Shown here: one piece after another, positions 57,853 to 64,000 of the stretch | Layout: the number at the start of each line of letters is the position of its first letter | How positions within the stretch are numbered: position 1 is the stretch's first letter | NCBI RefSeq assembly: GCF_030687395.1 | Contig: NZ_CP117430.1 | Location: forward strand, 1,178,001 to 1,242,000 | Source: Pseudomonas wuhanensis | GTDB lineage: Bacteria; Pseudomonadota; Gammaproteobacteria; Pseudomonadales; Pseudomonadaceae | Reading direction: 5' to 3' | Length of the DNA: 64,000 nucleotides | Program-made: the position numbers and the translations under genes | Notes under the pieces: model-generated | The model's database searches: none | What the model was told of the DNA's origin: nothing | What the model saw: only the letters and a program-made list of their open reading frames with translations

Positions 57853-57873
57853 TTCATCCTATGATTGGATGAA
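57853..57873. promoter_or_regulatory. Palindromic operator before the GntR gene
   Basis: TTCATCC, seven bases, GGATGAA: perfect seven-base arms ending 12 bases before the regulator's ATG, consistent with autoregulation. Confidence 0.65.
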
Positions 57874-57885
57874 AGGGCGAATCTT

Positions 57886-58545
57886 ATGTCAGACATTTCT
57901 CCATTAATTAAGCGATCCCTGGTCGATCAGGCTCTGGACCAGTTACGCCTGCGCATCACCGAAGGCGTCTGGACGGTCGGCCAGCGTTTGCCCACCGAGC
58001 CGGAACTGGCGACTGAGCTGGGCATCAGCCGCAACACCGTGCGCGAAGCCATGCGCGTGTTGGCGTTTTCCGGGTTGATCGAGATTCGCCAGGGCGACGG
58101 CAGCTATCTGCGGGCGGTGATTGATCCGCTGGACACCATGAAGGCGCTTTCCCGATGCACTCAGGAACAGGCTCGGGAAACCCGGCACATTCTGGAAGTC
58201 GAAGCCATCGGCCTCGCGGCGTTACGCCGCACTGAGGAAGACCTGGTGGCATTGCGCGAAGCGCTAGGCGTCAGCGGCAGTCACTACCACGGCGATCTCG
58301 ACACCTACATCGCTTGCGATCTGGTGTTTCACCGTCGACTGGTGGATGCGGCGCATAACCCGACCCTCAGCGAGTTGTATCGCTATTTCTCCAGCATCGT
58401 CGGCGCGCACTTGCGCCAGACCCTGAACATCTCACCCCGACGCCAATCGGTGTTCGACCTTCATGTCGAACTGCTCGATGCCGTCGAGCAACGCGACCCG
58501 GAACGGGCAAAAGCCTTGTCGAGGCAGTTGATCAATGAACCTTGA
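57886..58545 (+). CDS. GntR/FadR-family (FCD) transcriptional regulator
   Basis: A 219-residue regulator: an N-terminal winged helix (LRLRITEGVWTVGQRLPTEPELATELGISRNTVREAMRVLAFSGLIEIRQGDG) and a C-terminal FCD domain with the metal-binding D/H pattern (LDTYIACDLVFHRRLV). It overlaps the following transporter gene, so it likely controls uptake of that transporter's substrate. The ATG at 57886 is preferred to TTG at 57865, which lies inside the palindrome. Confidence 0.9.
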   Translation: MSDISPLIKRSLVDQALDQLRLRITEGVWTVGQRLPTEPELATELGISRNTVREAMRVLAFSGLIEIRQGDGSYLRAVIDPLDTMKALSRCTQEQARETRHILEVEAIGLAALRRTEEDLVALREALGVSGSHYHGDLDTYIACDLVFHRRLVDAAHNPTLSELYRYFSSIVGAHLRQTLNISPRRQSVFDLHVELLDAVEQRDPERAKALSRQLINEP

Positions 58546-59851
58546 AACCGAGAACCCCATGCCCACCCAGCAGGCCAGCAACAGCAGCATCACTGAGCTC
58601 AAGCGTACGGCGGAGCTCGATGAGCTATTGATCGACGCCGAAGCCGATGACGAACAGGTTCAGCAAACTCACCCGGTCCTGCGGCGACCGTGGTTGTTGT
58701 TGCTCGGCCTGATTCTGGTGGCGCTGAACCTGCGTCCGGCGTTGTCGAGCATGGCGCCGATGCTCAGCGAGGTCTCGAAGACACTGGGGCTATCGGCTGC
58801 TCATGCCGGTTTGCTGACGACCTTGCCGGTACTTTGCCTCGGTTTGTTCGCGCCGTTGGCACCGGTGCTGGCGCGACGTTTTGGGGCCGAGCGGGTGGTG
58901 TTGGGGATTCTTCTGATGCTGGCCGGCGGGATCATTTTGCGCAGTTCGTTCGGCGAGATCGGTCTGTTCGCCGGCAGCGTGTTGGCCGGCGCCAGCATTG
59001 GGGTGATCGGCGTGCTGCTGCCCGGCATTGTCAAACGCGACTTCCCGAAACAGGCCGGCACCATGACCGGCGTCTACACCATGGCCCTATGCCTGGGGGC
59101 GGCCATGGCAGCTGGGGCGACCGTGCCGTTGAGTGAACATTTCGACAAGAGCTGGGCCATGGGCCTGGGCTTCTGGGTAGTTCCAGCACTGGTCGCGGCG
59201 ATGTTCTGGCTGCCGCAAGTCGGCCAGAAACACGGCGCGCACCACGTTGCCTATCGGGTCCGAGGTCTGCTGCGTGATCCACTGGCCTGGCAAGTGACCT
59301 TGTACATGGGCCTGCAATCGTCTTTGGCCTACATCGTGTTTGGCTGGCTACCGTCGATTCTGATCGGCCGCGGGCTGACGCCAACCCAGGCCGGTCTGGT
59401 GTTGTCGGGTTCGGTGATTGTCCAGTTGATCAGCTCGCTGGCAGCACCCTGGCTGGCGACGCGCGGCAAGGATCAGCGGCTGGCGATCGTGATCGTCATG
59501 GTAATGACGCTCGGCGGTTTGTTCGGTTGCCTTTATGCACCGATCAACGGCCTATGGGGCTGGGCGATCCTGCTGGGGTTGGGGCAGGGCGCTACGTTCA
59601 GCCTGGCGTTGACCCTGATCGTGCTGCGCTCGCGGGATGCCCATGTCGCGGCCAACCTGTCGAGCATGGCCCAAGGCTTCGGTTACACCCTGGCGTCCAT
59701 GGGACCGTTCGCGGTCGGCGTGGTACATGACTGGACCGGCGGCTGGAGCGCCCTGGGCTGGATTTTCGGTGTCATCGGCCTCAGCGCGATCATCGCCGGC
59801 CTCGGTGCCGGGCGTTCGCTGTACGTGCAGGTCGAAAGCGAAAAGATCTGA
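58535..59851 (+). CDS. MFS transporter, CynX/NimT family
   Basis: A 438-residue 12-span major facilitator. An unusual ~45-residue acidic tail (LDELLIDAEADDEQVQ) precedes LLLGLILVALNLRPALSSMAPMLSEV, the CynX-type opening. The AMAAGATVPLSEHF and LGLGQGATFSLALTLIVLRS blocks are also family-like. The start at 58535 overlaps the GntR gene by 11 bases; an ATG at 58559 (430 residues) is an alternative. CynX transports cyanate-like substrates in E. coli, but the substrate here is unknown. Confidence 0.85.
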   Translation: MNLETENPMPTQQASNSSITELKRTAELDELLIDAEADDEQVQQTHPVLRRPWLLLLGLILVALNLRPALSSMAPMLSEVSKTLGLSAAHAGLLTTLPVLCLGLFAPLAPVLARRFGAERVVLGILLMLAGGIILRSSFGEIGLFAGSVLAGASIGVIGVLLPGIVKRDFPKQAGTMTGVYTMALCLGAAMAAGATVPLSEHFDKSWAMGLGFWVVPALVAAMFWLPQVGQKHGAHHVAYRVRGLLRDPLAWQVTLYMGLQSSLAYIVFGWLPSILIGRGLTPTQAGLVLSGSVIVQLISSLAAPWLATRGKDQRLAIVIVMVMTLGGLFGCLYAPINGLWGWAILLGLGQGATFSLALTLIVLRSRDAHVAANLSSMAQGFGYTLASMGPFAVGVVHDWTGGWSALGWIFGVIGLSAIIAGLGAGRSLYVQVESEKI

Positions 59852-59951
59852 TTCGCGCACACCGTCGGTATTCGGAGTGCGAATGCTGATGGTGTTTCGT
59901 CCGTTTGCAGATTATCGTGCTGGCAATCTGCCTATTCTCCGGAGTCTGTCT

Positions 59952-60422
59952 ATGAGTGATGCCCATAACGCCTTGATCACCCGGTTCTACCAAGCCTTCC
60001 AGCGGCTGGATGCCGAGGCCATGAGCGCTTGCTACACCGACGATGTGGTGTTCAGTGATCCGGCGTTCGGCGAACTGCGTGGGCGCGATGCCGGCGACAT
60101 GTGGCGCATGCTCACCACGCGGGCCAAGGACTTCTCCCTGACCTTCGATAACGTGCGCAGCGATGAGCGTACGGGCGGTGCCCATTGGGTCGCGACCTAC
60201 CTGTTCAGTCAGACCGGCAATGCCGTGGTCAACGACATCCAGGCGCGCTTCGTGTTTCGCGACGGCAAGATCTGCGAGCACCACGACAACTTTGATCTGT
60301 GGCGCTGGTCCCGTCAGGCGCTGGGTTTCAAAGGGCTGTTGTTGGGCTGGACGCCAGTGGTGAAAAACGCCGTGCGCGCTCAGGCCTTGAAGGGGCTGAA
60401 GGCATTTCAGGCCAGTCGCTGA
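59952..60422 (+). CDS. NTF2-like (SnoaL) protein
   Basis: A 156-residue NTF2-fold protein. The cone fold is recognised from the N-terminal helix NALITRFYQAFQRLDAEAMSACYTDDVVFSDPAFGELRGRDAG and the final strands DIQARFVFRDGKICEHHDNFDLWRW. Many such proteins are small-molecule isomerases or hydrolases, and many have no known activity. The ATG at 59952 follows GGAG. The gene lies 100 bases after the MFS gene; any link is unproven. Confidence 0.85.
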   Translation: MSDAHNALITRFYQAFQRLDAEAMSACYTDDVVFSDPAFGELRGRDAGDMWRMLTTRAKDFSLTFDNVRSDERTGGAHWVATYLFSQTGNAVVNDIQARFVFRDGKICEHHDNFDLWRWSRQALGFKGLLLGWTPVVKNAVRAQALKGLKAFQASR

Positions 60423-60461
60423 TAAGATCGCGGCTTGTTTCCTACAAGCCTTGATCGTCAC

Positions 60462-60776
60462 GTGAACACCTCGAGCGAATCTTCCGTCATTGCCGCCGAA
60501 CCGCCGCTGCCCGTCAGCAAACCCTGGTTCGTCTACCTCGTTCGCGCGGCCAATGGTTCGCTCTACTGCGGGATCAGCGACGATCCCGTCCGCCGCTTCG
60601 CTACTCACCAAAGTGGCAAAGGCGCGCGCTTCTTCCTGTCCAGCCCGGCCGTGGCACTGGTCTACACCGAAATCTGCCGTGACAAAAGCGAAGCACTGCG
60701 CCAGGAACGCTTGATCAAAAAACTCAAGAAAAGCGCCAAGGAATGTCTGGTGGCGAGCGCTATGTCATCGGTGTAG
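60462..60776 (+). CDS. GIY-YIG domain protein (UPF0213-like)
   Basis: A 104-residue single-domain nuclease-fold protein. The GIY-YIG motif appears as [18 protein letters not shown], followed by [19 protein letters not shown] and the glutamate in [14 protein letters not shown]. It resembles the YhbQ group. Starts are uncertain: GTG 60462 was used, TTG 60435 is possible; neither has a good ribosome-binding site. Confidence 0.85.
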   Translation: MNTSSESSVIAAEPPLPVSKPWFVYLVRAANGSLYCGISDDPVRRFATHQSGKGARFFLSSPAVALVYTEICRDKSEALRQERLIKKLKKSAKECLVASAMSSV

Positions 60777-60897
60777 GTCATTTGTCTTCGGCGGTGTCAG
60801 CTCTTTCTGAAAATGCCCATTAAGCTACTGATCCGCAATTGTTGTCTGTAGAGTGAGCGTCGTGGCACACCGCCACTTACGTCATTAAGGACAGTCG

Positions 60898-61140
60898 ATG
60901 TATCACTACAAAATGGTTCAGGTGCCACCTAACATTCAGGTTCAGGCCAGCAAGGAAAAGGGTAACGAAGCTGCTGTTTACTTGCAGAGCATTGCCAACA
61001 AGCAGGCCGATGAGGGTTGGGAATTTTACCGGATCGACACTATTGGTGTTCAGGTGAACGCAGGTTGCCTTGATGCGTTGAGGGGCAAGAAGGCCAGTCT
61101 CGCCAATTACTACGTCATCACCTTCCGTAAGCCTCGGTGA
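60898..61140 (+). CDS. Small protein, possibly DUF4177-like
   Basis: An 80-residue protein, MYHYKMVQVPPNIQV...EGWEFYRIDTIGVQV...YYVITFRKPR. The alternating Y-K-V and the GWE(F/L) segment resemble DUF4177 proteins, which have no known function. An AAGGA lies before the ATG. Its last four bases overlap the YidD-like gene (GTGA), so the two are co-translated. Confidence 0.75.
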   Translation: MYHYKMVQVPPNIQVQASKEKGNEAAVYLQSIANKQADEGWEFYRIDTIGVQVNAGCLDALRGKKASLANYYVITFRKPR

Positions 61141-61343
61141 TCACACTTTTTTTGAAGGCTCTAATCCGTCTCTACCAGAGAACCGCCCCTCAGCGATTAA
61201 GGGGGGCTTGTCGTTTCCACCCTTCTTGTTCTCACTACGCGCAATTGGCGATTGACAAGCATGGCCCGTGGAAAGGTGTAGCAATGGCGCTCAAGCGGAT
61301 TGGCCGTTGCCGCATGCCCAATGGTGGAGAAGACTATCCTTGA
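61137..61343 (+). CDS. YidD-like protein coupled to the preceding small gene
   Basis: A 68-residue protein matching the YidD (membrane protein insertion efficiency factor) pattern: a hydrophobic start LFLKALIRLYQ, GACRFHPSCSHYAQLAIDKHGPWKGVAMALKRIGRC, with all three conserved cysteines. The usual yidD sits between rnpA and yidC; rnpA and yidC are not in this window, so this is probably an additional paralogue. It starts with GTG within the stop of the small gene. It ends MPNGGEDYP instead of the typical longer tail. Confidence 0.8.
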   Translation: MITLFLKALIRLYQRTAPQRLRGACRFHPSCSHYAQLAIDKHGPWKGVAMALKRIGRCRMPNGGEDYP

Positions 61344-61620
61344 ACGCTTGGTGGATTGTCACCGCGCGGACCAGATACGCAGGGACCGTAAAAGTTGATC
61401 CACTTGCGGGAGGCTTTGGCAAGCATGCTACGGTGACCGGATGAGGTAGCAAATGAGTTGACATGCCTGTCATCTTTATCAAGAATGACAACAAGAGCGC
61501 GAAATCTGCTGCCTTGCAGGGCTTTAGCAGACGTAGGTACCTCAGCGATGCTGCAACATCGGTGTAAGGTGAGACCTCTTCATCCCATTTCCTGAGGATG
61601 CCAATATCAGGATTCAAATT
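61344..61620. other. Gap with one possible 34-codon ORF
   Basis: No confident gene. A plus-strand frame at 61463-61567 would give MPVIFIKNDNKSAKSAALQG and 14 more residues, but lacks a ribosome-binding site. The base composition is visibly AT-richer than the core regions. Confidence 0.35.
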
Positions 61621-61648
61621 CAAAGGGCAGCCTCACAGCTGCCCTTTT
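61621..61648 (+). terminator. Hairpin with T run
   Basis: GGGCAGC and GCTGCCC pair around CTCACA, followed by TTTTTC on the plus strand. It could end the YidD-like transcript. The 3' codons of the minus-strand ORF at 61633 lie inside it. Confidence 0.6.
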
Positions 61649-61911
61649 TCTTTGTCTTCGAGAACGTAGCGCTTGTAGAGAAGCTCTCCTTGTCGATGCT
61701 TGTTCATGGCTCGCGCTGGGGCATGCATAAAACTCCACATGACGTGCCCATCTCTGACATCCACAACGACAAGCATGTCATTTTTGGCCTCGTAGGCATT
61801 GATGAACGCCACGCGGTATGCACCGTTGTCATAAAGTACTCTCCATACTTCGAACGGTCTCCAGTGCATGTCGAACGTAACGTTCACGAGAGTCGGGACG
61901 TTTTTCGACAA
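61633..61911 (-). CDS. Unknown small protein
   Basis: An ORF of 92 residues (TTG start) or 78 from the ATG at 61869. The stretch MHWRPFEVWRVLYDNGAYRVAFINAYEAKNDMLVVVDVRDG has the strand-like alternation of a folded protein. No family recognised. No good ribosome-binding site. It overlaps the ORF at 61829-62170 in another frame and may be coupled to it. Confidence 0.4.
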   Translation of the reverse strand: MSKNVPTLVNVTFDMHWRPFEVWRVLYDNGAYRVAFINAYEAKNDMLVVVDVRDGHVMWSFMHAPARAMNKHRQGELLYKRYVLEDKEKGQL

Positions 61912-62170
61912 TGTGAGCCAGTTTGTCTCTCATGATCGCCACATTTCCTATCGGGGTCATAATCGTGACTGCCAGCAGGGCTTCATCAATAAATCCGAAG
62001 TGAGCCAAGAGGATTTGTAGGGCTCCCTCCTCATCATCAGCCCTCTTCACTTCTTCGATCGGGGCTGAGCGAAGTTCCCTCGTCAGCGTCCTCAGGTCCG
62101 GCAATGCAAGATCGATCCAAGTCTGTTGGCCTGTTGCTTCTTTTATCAATGGCGCAACATTCACGAGCAT
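61829..62170 (-). CDS. Unknown small helical protein
   Basis: A 113-residue ORF with heptad-like charge (LRTLTRELRSAPIEEVKRADDEEGAL) and a hydrophobic middle (FIDEALLAVTIMTPIGNVAIM). No membrane segment of full length and no recognised family. Its 3' end overlaps the next minus-strand ORF. It lies in the AT-richer patch. Confidence 0.45.
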   Translation of the reverse strand: MLVNVAPLIKEATGQQTWIDLALPDLRTLTRELRSAPIEEVKRADDEEGALQILLAHFGFIDEALLAVTIMTPIGNVAIMRDKLAHIVEKRPDSRERYVRHALETVRSMESTL

Positions 62171-62459
62171 GTGCAGCGATCCTTCGTTGTTTTCATTATT
62201 TGTCGCAATGTTACCTTGTGATCAGGGAGGGCTCAGACCGAAGAAAACGTTTTTCCATGTCGAAAGGTAACGACGTTTGCGAGATTGGAGCGCTGGCTAC
62301 CACTTCAGCCCGAGGGGCCTGGTTGAAGTAGTCCGATAGCCGAGGTGTATGGACACTTGATGGATTGAAAGACGATCAAGTGGAAATGAATGACTTAGAA
62401 AACACTGCGGCCTGTGCATTTAAAGGGCTGTAGTCATAATTAAAAATGAGGCTTACGTA
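62171..62459. other. Gap without a clear gene
   Basis: About 290 bases, AT-richer than the flanks, between an unknown minus-strand ORF and the GST gene. No RNA, repeat or gene could be supported. Confidence 0.5.
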
Positions 62460-63395
62460 ATGTCCGAGTTGATTCTTCATCACTACCCGACGTCCCCTTT
62501 CGCCGAAAAGGCCCGCCTGCTGCTGGGCTTCAAAGGGCTGTCCTGGCGCTCGGTGAACATCTCGCCAGTGATGCCCAAACCCGATCTGACAGCGCTGACC
62601 GGCGGCTACCGCAAGACGCCGGTATTGCAGGTGGGGGCTGATGTCTATTGCGACACCGCGTTGATGGCTCGTCGTCTGGAGCAGGAAAAAGCCTTGCCGG
62701 CGTTCTTCCCGGAAGGCCAGGAAATGATCACCGCAACCTTCGCTGCATGGGTTGACTCGGTGGTGTTCCAGCATGCGGTCAGCCTGGTGTTTCAACCTGC
62801 ATCGGTGGCGGTGCGCTTTGGCAAGTTGTCGCCGGAAGCGATCAAGGGGTTCCTGGCCGATCGCGCCGGTTTGTTCAGCGGTGGCAGCGCTACACGGTTG
62901 TCCGCCGAGCAGGCTCGGCATCAGTGGCCAACGATCATGGCGCGTCTGGAGCAGCAGCTTCAGCGCGAACAGGGTGACTTCCTGTTCGGCGAGCCGTCGA
63001 TTGCCGACTTTGCCCTGGCCCATTCACTGTGGTTCCTCAAAGCAACGCACGTGACGTCACCGTTGGTGGATGCTTATCCGGCCGTGTCGGCATGGTTTGG
63101 CCGGGTGATGGGCTTTGGTCATGGCGCGTTCAGCGAGATGACTTCTGAGGAAGCGCTTGAAGTCGCGCGCAACGCCACGCCAGCTGCGTTGCCGGATGAG
63201 CAGTTTGATGAGCCGAACGGGTTCGAGGTTGGCCAGCAGGTGGTGGTCGCCGCGACCGATTATGGCGTTGATCCAGTGGCGGGAGAGTTGCTGTTTGCGG
63301 GCAGCGAGGAATTGATTTTGCGTCGCGAAGACGAGCGGGTTGGCGTGGTGCATGTGCACTTTCCGCGGTTCGGGTTTCGTATCGAAGCGCAGTAG
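62460..63395 (+). CDS. Glutathione S-transferase with C-terminal extension
   Basis: A 311-residue protein. Residues 1-~80 are thioredoxin-like (LILHHYPTSPFAEKARLLLGFKGLSW, YRKTPVLQVGADVYCDTALMARRL), with serine 12 or its neighbours in the usual activation position. Residues ~90-210 are the all-helical GST domain (GEPSIADFALAHSLWFL). Residues ~235-311, about 75, are an extra strand-rich part (FEVGQQVVVAATDYGVDPVAGELLFAGSEELILRRED) not normal in GSTs. Substrate unknown. Confidence 0.88.
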   Translation: MSELILHHYPTSPFAEKARLLLGFKGLSWRSVNISPVMPKPDLTALTGGYRKTPVLQVGADVYCDTALMARRLEQEKALPAFFPEGQEMITATFAAWVDSVVFQHAVSLVFQPASVAVRFGKLSPEAIKGFLADRAGLFSGGSATRLSAEQARHQWPTIMARLEQQLQREQGDFLFGEPSIADFALAHSLWFLKATHVTSPLVDAYPAVSAWFGRVMGFGHGAFSEMTSEEALEVARNATPAALPDEQFDEPNGFEVGQQVVVAATDYGVDPVAGELLFAGSEELILRREDERVGVVHVHFPRFGFRIEAQ

Positions 63396-63430
63396 ACGCT
63401 AACCACTGATTTTCTGGTCATGCACTAACC

Positions 63431-63535
63431 TGTGGGAGCTGGCTTGTCGGATCGCCGCACCGCTGCGATGAGGTCAGCCCAGCAATATTGATGTTGCCTG
63501 ACACTCCGCTATCACAGGCAAGCCAGCTCCCACAA
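63431..63535. repeat. REP-type inverted pair (variant CAAGCCAGCTCCCAC)
   Basis: TGTGGGAGCTGGCTTG at 63431 and CAAGCCAGCTCCCACA ending 63535, a different sub-type from the CGGGCAAGCCCGC copies, between convergent genes. Confidence 0.88.
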
Positions 63536-63557
63536 AGGACGGGGTCGGCCTGAAAAG

Positions 63558-63908
63558 CTATTTCAACGCCGCAAGCACCTTGTCCGGGTCATACCCGCGT
63601 ATCAACGTTCCGTTCACATCGATCAGCGGAATCCCGCGTCCTCCCAGCGCCTCATAGGCTTTACGCGCCTGGGTATCTTTCTCGATATCGAATTCCTTGT
63701 ACGCAATGCCCTTCTGATCGAGAAAGCGCCGGGTCAGCTTGCAGTAGCCGCACCATTCGGTGGTGTAGAGCACGACGTTGGCCTTGGCCTGGGTCTGCTC
63801 GGACACCACCTGCGAGGGATGAAACACCCGCTCGATCTTGCCCCAGTTCTGGTAAACCACGACCACCAGCAGGATCAGCAGGAATTTTTTCAACACGCCG
63901 CCGAGCAT
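63558..63908 (-). CDS. Membrane-anchored glutaredoxin-like protein
   Basis: A 116-residue protein. An N-terminal span (FLLILLVVVVYQNW, ~9-22) anchors a thioredoxin-fold domain with redox motif WCGYC (TTEWCGYCKLTRRFLDQKGIAYKEFDIEKD) and the cis-proline-like GGRGIPLIDVNG. It probably faces the periplasm or cytoplasm as a thiol-disulfide protein; orientation is not certain. The ATG shares one base with the end of the upstream nucleoid-protein gene. Confidence 0.88.
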   Translation of the reverse strand: MLGGVLKKFLLILLVVVVYQNWGKIERVFHPSQVVSEQTQAKANVVLYTTEWCGYCKLTRRFLDQKGIAYKEFDIEKDTQARKAYEALGGRGIPLIDVNGTLIRGYDPDKVLAALK

Positions 63909-64000
63909 CAGTTGCGTCGCTTGAGCTGGTCGGTCAATTGGGTCGGCAGGCCTTTGATGATCAGCGTACCGGCCTCTTCGTCGTATTCGATCTTCGAGCC
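63908..64000 (-). CDS. YejK/NdpA-type nucleoid-associated protein, C-terminal fragment
   Basis: Only the last 30 codons are inside the window: [20 protein letters not shown] and ten more residues ending KRRN. They align by eye with the C-terminus of E. coli YejK (GERIFWDPATDTLTIKG...). The gene starts beyond 64000. It overlaps the glutaredoxin-like start by one base. Confidence 0.7.
   Translation of the reverse strand, partial: GSKIEYDEEAGTLIIKGLPTQLTDQLKRRN

Noticed and set aside
61291..61623. 110-codon minus-strand ORF
   Set aside because: It runs antisense into the YidD-like gene, has no ribosome-binding site and reads like random sequence.
56000..64000. Defence island or prophage remnant at 56-64 kb
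   Set aside because: Apart from a subtilase and small unknown ORFs there are no nucleases with partners, integrases, phage structural genes or att repeats, so the claim cannot be supported.

Overview
The window is a stretch of chromosome from a Pseudomonas of the P. fluorescens type. The evidence is high GC with strong codon bias, an uninterrupted division and cell-wall (dcw) cluster in pseudomonad order, a dauBAR D-arginine locus next to rhlB, and many copies of the short inverted repeats (GTGGGAGC...GGGCAAGC) that litter P. fluorescens-group genomes. No tRNA, insertion sequence, prophage or CRISPR array was seen.

Layout. Positions 1-3.5 kb hold a GlxA-type AraC regulator, an acyl-CoA dehydrogenase and an aldo/keto reductase. 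Positions 3.7-13.2 kb are a core block: rplM-rpsI, the cytochrome bc1 operon (Rieske, cytochrome b, cytochrome c1), sspA-sspB, and on the minus strand lpoA-yraN-gmhA-dolP, then rsmI. RNase P RNA follows (13.29-13.65 kb). Positions 14.0-31.8 kb are the complete dcw cluster: mraZ, rsmH, ftsL, ftsI, murE, murF, mraY, murD, ftsW, murG, murC, ddlB, ftsQ, ftsA, ftsZ, lpxC. Most of its genes overlap or abut, and three MraZ-type boxes lie just after its promoter.

Positions 32-43 kb are more variable. They hold a diguanylate cyclase, an RND efflux pair followed by the wreck of a response-regulator gene, several small hypotheticals, a GNAT acetyltransferase and CheV. Positions 41.8-44.7 kb are a nitric-oxide response pair: a NorR/FhpR activator and flavohaemoglobin, with three GT-N7-AC sites between them. 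Positions 44.9-48.9 kb carry D-arginine catabolism (binding protein, dauR, dauA, dauB). Then come rhlB, a carboxylesterase, and an aapJQMP-type amino-acid ABC operon behind a good sigma-54 promoter, with an A-rich Crc/Hfq-like site at the first ribosome-binding site.

Positions 56-64 kb are accessory in character: an intracellular-looking subtilase, a GntR regulator with a CynX-type MFS transporter, an NTF2-like protein, a GIY-YIG protein, a small-protein gene coupled to a YidD-like gene, an AT-richer patch with two overlapping unknown ORFs, a GST with a C-terminal extension, a membrane-anchored glutaredoxin-like protein, and the 3' end of a yejK/ndpA-type nucleoid protein gene.

Most of the window is conserved core biology. 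No clear new defence or biosynthetic system was found. The points most worth following are the shared DauR-like palindrome at two promoters, the decayed response regulator behind the RND genes together with the palindromes in front of them, the YidD-like pair near 61 kb, and the signal-less subtilase. All names are from reading sequence motifs and remembered families; no database search was run.
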